DNA of 64,000 nt, taken from assembly GCF_032854445.1 (NCBI RefSeq), contig NC_088295.1:73126028-73190027 (forward strand), written 5' to 3'. A program made the position numbers and the translations under genes. Source of the stretch: Liolophura sinensis. Its lineage: Eukaryota > Mollusca > Polyplacophora > Chitonida > Chitonidae. The notes beneath the pieces were generated by a model that worked only from the letters and a program-made list of their open reading frames with translations, had not been told where the DNA came from and searched no databases. Positions 10,761-22,300 of this stretch are shown one piece after another (within the stretch, counting starts at the first letter, position 1; every line of letters begins with the position of its first letter).

Positions 10761-13346
10761 GTTCTGTAGTCTATTTCTTTTAGAGGGTTGCCTACATCTA
10801 GCTGTCTGTAAAATCAGTCATGCTCGCCACCAAAATTGCCTTCACTCAGGGATATGTAACAAAACAAACTCTACACATGGATATGTTGGAAGTTCGGTTC
10901 TCTTCCAAAGAAAAATCAAGTCAGAACACTTTTTTCTAATTCATAGAACTCATTGCCTAAGGTGACTTCATTATTTATTCAAATTTCCAATTTAATTATT
11001 CAAAAACAAGTGGTATGCTGGGAAATGGGCGTGGAGAGTAATTTGTTTTACAATAGTTGCACCAACATGCCGTGGGAAGAAACTACACGCAGTAATACAA
11101 CTACACTACACTCTCAGCGAATGGACTACATTCTTTTATATAACAAAATTTCCTATTATCTAGCTTTAAAACCATACTGCCGTAAGATCATATACAACTA
11201 AAATAATAAAATTAATGATAAAATTAAAATTCATTTATTAAGGTTATATTATACTAGAACGTGGAAACAACTTCAAATACATGAGAGTCTCAGAAACAGA
11301 GATTAGAGTAAAATCGATAGCAGTTTAGGTAACTGGTGTCGCCCTACGTCAAAACATGATGAACTCCGCTCAATATCCAGCATGCTGCTAGTTTTTTAAT
11401 AATTATGACGTCACTCGAAGTAATGGTTCTTGCCGTTGAACCGAGCTTATGGGCTTTAACATAATGAATTAGAAAAAGTGCTCTAACTTCACTTTCCCTG
11501 AAGTAATGTCAACTTCAAACATGTCAATGTGTAGTGTTTGTGTTGTTACGTGTCACTGGCTAAAGGCAATTTTGGTATCAAGTATGACTGATTTTACAGA
11601 CAGCTGAAAACAGGCGACAGTCTAAAAGAAACAGACTACAGTAAATTAATAATTGGTCATTTGACACATGCATACATAAAGCACTCCAAGTTGCGTTTTA
11701 AGTCTGAAGTTCGTTTCATATATATGTTGCAGTCTATAACGTTTTACCAGACAAAATCTCTTGGCGCATGTATATTAATACAATATTTTAATGTATGTTA
11801 TTTTTGAAATACCCTCCTACACGTCATGAAGTACAAGTGGAATACCACACATTTAGTCTAACAGACTGAAATAGGGTGCAGTTATCTATGAAAATGACAG
11901 TAAATTACGGTCGTACCTACAGCTGTAAATAACTGTGATGAAGTCATTGTATGTCATTTGTGTAATAAGCCAAATTATAATTACAGTGGGATCACGTGGT
12001 GTGTGGGGGCTGGGTTGGGGGGAGGGGTATTATACGTTTTATAGAAGTGTTTTAAATAAGATAGAAAAACTTAGCAAGTTTTCCACCGATTACATCACAA
12101 TTTTATAATTAAAATGAAAAACCTTTCAAACTGGACAGGGTGTAAGCCAATGTCACACTTCATTACAAGACGATACATATCAGGCCTGTGAGAGTGCATG
12201 TTTGGGGCCCCTTGGGAGAACGGTGAAATTTGTATTAGACTCCTACCATTAAATGAAGGTAAAAGCCTATCAGTGTGCGAGTATGAACGTATGATACAAT
12301 CCTGGATAAATAAAACTCCTTTCGGATGATATGAAGTGGTTTTACGATGGAGATATCAGTTTGCAAAGAAATCTCAGGTGCTACCTCACTTGATAAATAA
12401 GTTGTTACTCAAGAGGCTTTGGGTATACGTCCACTATAACTAGCTGATCCGGTCCATTTCTGTGTGAAAATGTCGAGCGTTTGTATGCACTACATATAGA
12501 TTATACAGCACAGCACAATGTACAGGAGTTCAATCCTGATAACTGCTTTATTTGGTTTAGTAACTAGTGTCATGGATATATCTGACAGAGCATGGAAAAT
12601 TTAAATCCCATGTATGTAAAGCATATTATCGGTAATACAGTTACTGCCATTCGCGCAAGGTAAACCCATAGGTACACAATTACATACATGTATGTGCGAT
12701 CAGCTGTGGTACGCGCACCGGATTTGATTCACCTCTGAACCTTATACATGTATACGTGGCTCTGTTGCTCGAGCCGGCTTAATGACTGTCCACGCTAATT
12801 GATTTGTGTGTATTGTGGGACACAAGGCCAAACCATGCCGACCGCCGACGACTGTACTGCTGGCATTTATCATTGTTCCCGCGGTCGCGCCAGCGTGTGT
12901 TAGCGATCCGTGACGTGCCGAGCTTGTATCCACGGTTCCCCTGGCAGGGCTGTATTTTACAGGCATATGGGATCAGCGTACACACCGTACCCAGCTGACC
13001 CGCCACATCCAACCGCCAGGTGACTGCGACAAGCTTACCAGTATTCTGAAAAAAGGAGAAAGACACCGACAGAGCTTTACGTCACAGAGCGTATTATTGG
13101 AGGTGAATCCGGAAACGAGTCTCTTACCACACCTGAAAGATTTCTGAACGCCAGGTATTCTTCCGCATATACGTGTAGTTCTCGACCGTGGGAGCTGAGT
13201 ACCGGTAAGCCATGCCCCGGAAAGTGACAACAGTGTCAGGGAAGAACACACAAAGGGCATGGTGTGTCTGAAAACTTGAGGAGAGAGCCTGGGGAAGCTA
13301 TAGTGTGCCTTAGCAGCTAGACAGAGAAGGCCGATTGACTGTCGCC

Positions 13347-16300
13347 ATGGACATGTATGTCATCTACCTAACCGTCGTCTATGGTAAGTGTCCCAGTGAT
13401 TACTCCTGTAGAAACTCGTGTGTCACTGGCCTGTTGTTGTGAGCGTGTCCCTCACAGGGCAGTACCGCTCCCTGCCATGCTCTATATCTCCCACCCCCGG
13501 GACATGTCGACAAGTCACGTAAACAAAGCCAGCTGATGTGGTTATGTGGGGTAACGTACAGATAGTCAATTCAGGCAGTTGTGTGCACCCCATGTACATA
13601 CACAGCTATTGCACTGTGTGGTGGCTTAGACATGGCCTATAAATAGAATTGCATCAAACATTAAAACCAACTAAAAACCACACATATTTTATTGTCAAGT
13701 CGCGGTGACCCGGCTTTGTTTACTGTTTGAGATTACAGCAGAATATTTGCACTGTTATAGTATCAGGGCCTTCGTGTTTTGTCTTATAATAGCGAGCAAT
13801 ATGTCAGTACTTAGTTCTGAAAATCCGGTCTGGTGTGCCATGGTGTTGCATGTACTTGACTACTTGTTCGAGTGGAGAAGTGTCTTCTGTATTAAGACGG
13901 TATAAAATTTGTGTCCCATTTGTGTGTCTGTACGGCAGATTCACGCCACACGTGACTCACGTCCTCGCCTTTATACAGATTGGACGACCCTGGATACCAG
14001 TGAATCACAGGTCTCTGGAGTGCCCCTGTATGTAACCTGTATCACAACACCGCAGATCAGAAGGCTGCACCTACTTGTAACGGTTTATTACACCTGTTTA
14101 ACTCAGTTCCTTGAAATACAACCTTGTCTCCTATCTGTTTATATGTTAGACATCGCTCATGTGGTATGTTCGTGTAAATTTAAGGCGACAGTCTCACAAA
14201 CATGTCCATTTTAAATAAACAGGCTAAAAATACCCTAACATACAACAGTGAGCCAGACAATTAAACCATATGTATAAAACTGTCGCTCTGAAGAAGAAAA
14301 AAACTAGCTCCTTCTATGTTGAACATGCGGTAGGCCAAGCTTGGTCATACTTCAGTTCAATCTGTCTGATCTACATCTCAATTACTTGCGTTCGTTATGA
14401 CTAAAAGTGTTAAATACGACGTAAAACCTCAAGCATACATACATACATACATACATACATGCATACATACATACATGCATACATACAATAGGTTATACGT
14501 TCGAATGTCAAGCCGGTGTGTGTATGTTGCTTCATGTAGCCTGGAATCATGGACGTGTATATTCGTGTATATCCTAAACTCATACACGTGTATATCCTAA
14601 ACTCATACACGTGTATATCCTAAACTCATACACGTGTATATCCTAAAAACATACACGTGTGTATCCTAAACTCACACACGTGTATATCCTAAACTCACAT
14701 ACGTGTATATCCTAAACTCATACACGTTTATATCCAAAGTTCATACACGTGTATATCCTGAACTCACACAAGTGTATATCCTACCTCATATATGTGTATA
14801 TCCAAATCTCATGCACGTGTATATCCCAGTTAAACTACTGAAGCTAGAGAGACCTCTAAAGGTTTTTTTGTTTGTTTGATTGAGTGGAGGATAGTTGTAT
14901 TACGTGTATGTTGTTGTATTGTATTGTATTACATGCATATTGTCCAATCAAAGAACTGTTTTGCGTCATTAATATTTTAACCGTTAAATTTGTTTCTTTA
15001 CGGGACATTAAGAAACTTTATTATTATGTAATAGAACAGCAAGCGTGGGCACCAGTTTATGGAGGTCAGCTCTTGGGTTTACTGGTTAGTGATGCCTCGA
15101 TATGGATCTTAATTGTAATGTCCTTATAAAACTTACTGACATCCAGTATGGCAATTAGCATGGTATAGATAGATGTTTCAAATCGCAGTCAATATATAGT
15201 GAAACATTAAGGATGAATCATAGCGTTTAGTTTCTTAATCCTTATGCATGCAAATGCGACAGAATTATATCTTGATATACGATGTAAGAGTTACATATGT
15301 AAGGTGGCGTAGACGACATTATGTTGGTATATAGTGTATGGTCATGTTTGAACATCGCATTAAATGATCTACATTTATTAGACATTCACTTGTTTGCTTA
15401 GTATGGACAGTCATTTTTTTCTATCGAGGAAACCAGAGTGCTAACACATTCTGGCTCCTAAGCAGTGTAATTGACACTTCATGGTGTACGCGTATATGTA
15501 TTAATTTTAATATGCAGAGCTTATCCCATTGTGTCGTTAGTTCTGGGGTGTTCATAACAAATGTATGCAGTAGTTGGTAATATAGTTGATAATAAATGTA
15601 TAAGGCTCTACTGTAAGATAAAACCAACGTTATAATGCCTTAATATGGATTGGGTTTGATTCCAGATGACATGTATTATATATGTGCTATATGCATGTAT
15701 ATACATCCTGTATACAGTCGTCCATTAGCGGCCTCCCAATGGCTGCTTTTGTGGGTACGTCTACATGTTATGCTCTACTCTACACCGGTGAACCCGACTG
15801 GACGCAATTTTGGCCAGTGTAGGAAATCAGTCAAACAGTGTAATTATCTGAAAATAACGCTGTAAAGATCCATCAAGCGAGATGGCAATACTCAATTATA
15901 TTGGATGCTCAATTATACACATCCGGCAGTATGTATACCGCTCAGTCACTGCTCGAAGTCCTAGACGATTCGCACTCGTCCTAAATACAGAGACACCGAG
16001 CATCATCATGCATGTTGGAGGAATTGTATTACGGGTGATAACCCGGCTTCATCAGCCTCAACAATTAAACAAAATGCAATTATTGCATTCCTCATTTAAG
16101 TTGTTATTGTGTAGGAAACAAGTGTGTTGAGTGCAGACCTTGTAATTCTGCAGTTAGGACACAGGTTCAAATCCAGCTCCCGTTAATTTTTTCAGCTGCG
16201 GCATGAAGTCGGAAAAAGTGAATGCAGTACGTGGGTTCTTACTCCGTGACTTTAACACCGCCACATGAGTAAAGTATTGTTGTAAAGCTTAACTCAGAAT

Positions 16301-19300
16301 TGCGTTGTCCAAGATAATTTATTTCGTGAGCTATAATACTCCATTGATATTATTTGTAGCAAATGGCAACTGTCTAATGTGAAATCGTATTGCAACTACA
16401 TGACTTCAGCAACCGTACCACTTTTCGTTTGTCTCCAAACATGTGCAGGGTACGTTTGTTTGTAAACATGCACACGGCACGTTTGTTTGTAAACATGCAC
16501 ACGATACGTGGGTTTGTAAACATGCACACGATGCGTTTGTGGGTAAACATGCACACTGCACGTTTTCCATGATCTGTCTTATCGATGCCAAAATTATTGA
16601 ATTGTTGCATCCAGAAATGGAGATTCAGTGACGTAGGGATCAAGGAGTGTCTGAATACTAGTCAGAATACTAGTCAGAATAACTTGAGCGCAGTGTATGA
16701 AAAGCCATTTACTTACACACTTGCATGTAGAACAATTTCTTCAGATCCACGCATTCTATTCTGATTACGATATGATCAGAACTGGTAGCGCGATTTCTGT
16801 ATATGCATTCAGTTGAACGGTAGGATGTATTGGGTCACCTGGGTTTATCCCAGTGTTTGACTGAACTACCAACATGTATGTACACCTAAGTAACACGCAT
16901 GAGAACTTCTTGACGCCCAGTTTACCTTCTTCAAAACAGATATCGATTCGATCATCCTTTGCTTTATCCGTCTGGACTCAAAGTTGTACAGTGAGTATTA
17001 TAAGTTAAATATATAATGTATTATGTTTTGAATTGTCATATTTTTATTCTGATTTGACACTGAAATTAATAGCGCAGTATAGTAAACTTATAATGATTTG
17101 GCAAGACGTAACAGTTGAGAGACTAGATATCGGTACACTTTTGATATAGTTCTACCGTGTATAACTGTACTTAGTTGTCCATAAACCGCGATAAATCATA
17201 TCACGGGAAGTTTTAATGGAGATAACATTGTCCCTTCCTGCTTGCCCGCGACCCCTTCTCGTGATAAGGTTAATTTTCCTGAGATTTATTTATTTATTTG
17301 ATTGGTGTTTTACGCCGTACTCAAGAATATTTCACTTATACGAGGGCGGCCAGCATTATTGTGGGTGGAAAGCGAACAGAGTCTGGGAGGAAACCCGCAA
17401 CCATCCGCAGGTTGTTGACAGACCTTCCCACGTACGACCGGAGAGAAAGCCAGCCTGAGCTGGACTCGAACTCCAAGCGACCGCATTGGTGAGAGGCTCC
17501 TGGGTCTTTACGCTGCGCTATCGCTCTAACCACGGAGGTCCCCTTTTCCTGAGGGACTCGAGGACTAGCTACACAGTTCGTTCAAATGACACTACTCATC
17601 GTTTTATTCTGTGAGGTTGCAGTGCGTAGATTACACTTCAACTATGTTCATAATGCGCAAATGACGGAGGATCTGGTTATTTTTACGCTTCAGTGTTGAT
17701 TTTAGTCTCCAAATCTTTGGGTATTTTTTCTCCGTGAAGATGACTCATATACGCTTCCCTGGTATACAGAAGATCTCACGTCAACATGCTAAAAGAATAA
17801 AACCATCAGAATCATAGATTCCTATAGAACCTTGTCATTTGATGCTACAACTTCTGCAACTTCTTTTCTACTCATCGGTGCTCATGTCGTGTAAAATTCG
17901 AGTTGTACAGTTAGCCCCAGCTGTGAAACTGGCTTCCCAAACGCATAACGAATTGTTTACTGAAATGATGATAAAAAACGAAATATCTCTACATCACATG
18001 TCACATACTCTGGTTGAGAAGATACCATTTCTTTCTGTAAAATGTTTACATGTTTTACTAGAATACTGTCACTCACTCTGATGCCAAAGTATGGCGTTAA
18101 TGAATGCTGTAAGCGAATAGCAAAGAGGGTCGCGTGCTGCCATGGCTACTGGAGCCATCTGTGTCGCTGATGTTTGGTAACATTTCCAAACACGTGATCT
18201 TATCACACCGATTGTAATTGTCACTCGGCGGTTCACCGTATTAACGATAATTATCGGTCCTAGTCACGTGTGCCTAAATTTGCGTTTCCATGTGAATTCC
18301 ATCCGTTTGAAACCTTTCTGGTTCCAAGACGTGCATATCCTGTACTCATTTCCATTAATATTTCTAGGCAAACGCTAATCGTGGGCGCCACTGACTTTCC
18401 ATACATATTGGATGTGCCTGGAATGTAAAGTGCATGTTTTTATTGTTATTTTGTTTATTTAATTGTGGGCATCGCAGTTCTCAAGCTTTTCACTTATGTT
18501 TTATTTATGAGAAAATATCCACTTTAGGTCTGTTTCGTGTAAAGAAATGCAAGGTCTAGACGAAAATATATTCCAGCTAATGATATTTCATTGGTGAATC
18601 GTGTACCGTGTAGTGATTTTAAACTTTGCATTGCCAAGGCTGACTGGTTCTTGATATTATCTCCCATATTAATGCTCTAAATACTGTGTGTTTTCTCCTC
18701 ATAGGTACATTGTTCTTGACACTGTGCCCTACGACAGATGGCCAGAAAGGTACATTTTTCCTGTAAAAAAACAATCATTTAATGATAACAATATTGACTT
18801 ATTCAGCTTTTGAGTTATCTTTCGTACACAGCTTTGAAATTGGTCAATAGTTCTAGTTTGTGACCTAGAAACTTAAGTACATGTATGCTTCTATCACTGT
18901 GGGCGACTGGTTGACGTGTTAATTAGTCGGAATGATGTGAAATTGTGAGTGAAAAAAAAGTGTGATTAACAAACAATACATAGTTGGTGTCACTTGTGTC
19001 TCTGTTTAAATAGCTCTCTCGGTAAGGGCTGGGATGTAATGTTAGGTTGCAATTATCGAAATAAATTTGGTGATTTTCCGTTACAGACAGATCTCCGGTT
19101 TCCAATCTGATCTTCAGGTCTTCGTACGGAAATTCGTCCTTTGTAGCGGGGAATGAAGCAGTATTTGTGTGTATCGCCCACGGTGGTGTTCCTCAGCCAA
19201 AGATTAAATGGTACATAGACACAGAACCGGTGAAAAACGCCAGTCAGAATCTATACTTTGGAGTTTCCTCTGTCAGAGGGACGCTGGACGTGGTCATGTA

Positions 19301-22300
19301 CAGGGAAATGGATAAGAGGCCTCTGGTATGCGAAGCTCACAATGGTGTTGGCGATCCCGTCACAGTCAGTACAACCTTAACAGTTCGGTGTAAGTTTCCC
19401 ATGCAGGGCAAGGTTCTCGATTATATGTATGACAAGTGGTCGACAAGTGATCAGCAATCCCCACGAATGTATTTGTTCATCTGTTTGATTAGTGTTTTAC
19501 GCACAAACTGGCGTTCTCCCTACGATCAAACGTGGGAAGGTCAGGTAGCAACGTGGGCAAGGTCGTGGGTTTCCCCCTTGGCTCTGTAGGTTTTCCTCCC
19601 GCCATAATGTTGGCCGACGTCGTAGAAGTTAAATATTCCTCGTAGTAAATGTAAACGTGAAAGACGTGTACTTGGGCCCGGTTTCACGAAACTTCCTAAT
19701 TTTTATTGCTTAACCAAACGTGTTTTGCTTAAGTACCATATTCGTATGTACTTCATTTTGAAGTGTCACTCTATGTTGAACTTAGGCAAAACACTACCGA
19801 CATAAGCAATGAACTGAACTTAGAAAGTTTTGTTAAAGGAGAAGAAAACTTAAAAACATGACACTATAGGCTGAAAAGAGCACATTGTTTTCTATCTGGT
19901 GGTGCCTGCTGCATAATTTGCGATTTTTCCTCGTCATAAAGCCTGAATAGAGCAAAGCTGGCATAAATCGCTGAGTCGATCGCGTCTGCCATCTTTAACA
20001 CCCGGTAATTTATGCTGGAGGCGTGTTGCCTCTCAACCAGTGAGAGTCATTAAAACTGCCGGCTTGTTCGTGTAAGCTCGGAACCTACGTCCAACATTCC
20101 GGTTTCCCGATTGTCAAGCGGAAAACGAACTGTACTGTTCGCTACCTTCTGGGAAGAAGAGTTCAACCGGAAATGTACGAACTGCACTTCGGCGGTTTCC
20201 GACAGCAATTCTTCTCCTAACACAGAAGACTTCAGGACTAGTTCTTAGGCAAAATGGAGTCGCCCACAGCGGATGTTGGCGCGGACTTTATTGATAATTT
20301 TTCACCTTGAGGTACATATTAGATTTTTTTATGGCATGCACCTACGAGGAAATGCATACTCTTTTCAATGGTATTTGATTGATATTTGAATTTTCTTCTC
20401 CTTTAATCCGGGCCTTGATCTAGTGCAGCGTGCCTCGCCGAAACTGTCGTGACAGACAACCTGTTTCGTCAATCAAATATATTGGGTGTTGACAAGTTGT
20501 CATTTTGCAGATGGAAATACAAATGCGACCAGATACATGAGTTCACGGTTTCGGATTTTGAACTGCTTGGTGCTGCTTGGCCATTAATTGAGCGGGCTTA
20601 GCCGGCTTCTTTCTCTTTTTGTTATGCTGAGAGTTTGTATACGTTCCATAGTTTGACATATTTGACTGTATAAGGCAATACTGTCAGCAAAGCATTTTTA
20701 ACTGCATCAGTTGCAAAGTTTATTAAGACAGAGTGTAACTTGCCATAAAAATGGGGTTTTATTTCTTCATGCAGATCCACCATATGTCACAGTACGGTAC
20801 AATTCGAAAAAGAAGATGGTTGTTTGTGAAGCACAAGGGAACCCAAGAATCTTTACCTTCCTGCACTGGCATCGGACAGTGGGCAATGAAACTCTCCCCG
20901 TAACGTCATCTACGAAGTTGTCTGACGTCAGCTGGGGCTTACCGCTTCCCGAGGGCAATCTTCAGGACACTGGCTACTACACGTGCTCCGTGTCTAACCA
21001 AATAGGAAAAGGTTCAGGCCAGAAGTTAATTTGTCCCTGGGGTGAGTCCTATACGGTGTAGCTGCAGACGAAAGCGACAATAATGATGTATATCAAATGA
21101 TCACCCTAAACATCATCTTTATTCTTTAATTTAACCTGTTTCTCTCTTTATCTCTCAAAAATAAGCGTTCTTTTGTATTTTATCTCTTCTCGTTGCTGTC
21201 TCCATTTTCGCGTTCCTCGAATCTAAAAGGATTATTATTCTTAACATGTCAAAGATTTTTAAACACTGTTAAAATGATATTTCTTAAATTTGTGTCTTTT
21301 ATCTAATAAAATGATAACCCTTATTCGTAGTTGTATTAGTATATCGCTTGCCATGTTTTTAAATGACGTCTGGTGGAAGTTTAACCATGAACAAATTGTT
21401 ACGAACCTAACTATTAAAATATGCCAATAAATACTCATTAACCTTTTTTAAGAATATTGTCTTTCTTCTCCCAGGGCCTCCTGTTTTCATTGATACTACA
21501 TCAAATTACACCGCATATTTAGAATCAAACATCACCATCAGCTTTGACTTTTATTCTTCTCCTGACGTCGTGAAATACGAATGGAGGAGACACGGGACGG
21601 CGTTTGCAGACTGGGACATTGATACAGAGTTCACAGACACAAACGTTACGTTGTCGCTCAGAGATAATTCCATACATGTTCCGGGACGAACTGTCTCTGT
21701 ACAGCTGACGAATGTTACCTTAGACATGGCGGGTAACTACAGTCTGTTCTTGTACACGAAGATTGGACAGTACAGTAAACAAGACTTCACTCTCTTGATT
21801 TTAGAGGAAGGTAAGTCAATGAGCACCTTGTACTTGTTTGTCTTGAATTGGGCCTGTATTGTTTGTTTGTGGCGTAATACCGATGTCCGAAATTTCCTTC
21901 ACATTTCATTTTTTTGTGATCAAGTCCGTCACCATGTCTATGAAGAGATGGATGCATGGAATTAAAAGTTTGTTTGATATTCGAAATGTGATCTGTTAAC
22001 ATTGTTTGAAAGTCTTCAGTTTCCAAGAGCAGTGTCAGTAATGAAATGTTCAAACCTATTGTTTTGTCTATGACACATTAAACCGTGTAGGGACCTCCAT
22101 GGCCGAGGGGGTTAGCACGCCAGCACGGCGCAATGACCCAGGAGCCTCCCACCTATGCGATCGCTGTGAGTTCAAGTCCAACTCATGCTGGCTTCCTCTC
22201 CGGCTCCACCACATTGCTGGCCGCCGTCGTATAATATGAAATATTCTTGAGTACGGTAAAACACCAATCAAATGAATAAATATACCATTTAAGAATTACT

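Larger units (their letters stand above)
6316..13346. other. Intergenic region, repeat-rich, no gene supported
   Basis: No exon with coding signal and matching splice phases was found on either strand. Open frames here are short and lack recognisable domains. The 8.4-10.8 kb part is a pile of SINE-like repeats (listed separately). The 11-12.7 kb part shows nothing but AT-rich unique-looking DNA. The last 550 bp (about 12,800-13,346) is visibly richer in G+C and CpG than its surroundings and probably includes the promoter and 5' UTR of the Ig receptor that starts at 13347. Confidence 0.5.

Noticed and set aside
14436-16570. CRISPR-like array of repeats
   Set aside because: The repeats are contiguous minisatellites without spacers, in an animal intron.
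16374-16643. Open frames of 60-89 codons on both strands with repeated CMFTNKR or VCKHAH units
   Set aside because: These are translations of the 27-bp minisatellite, not proteins.
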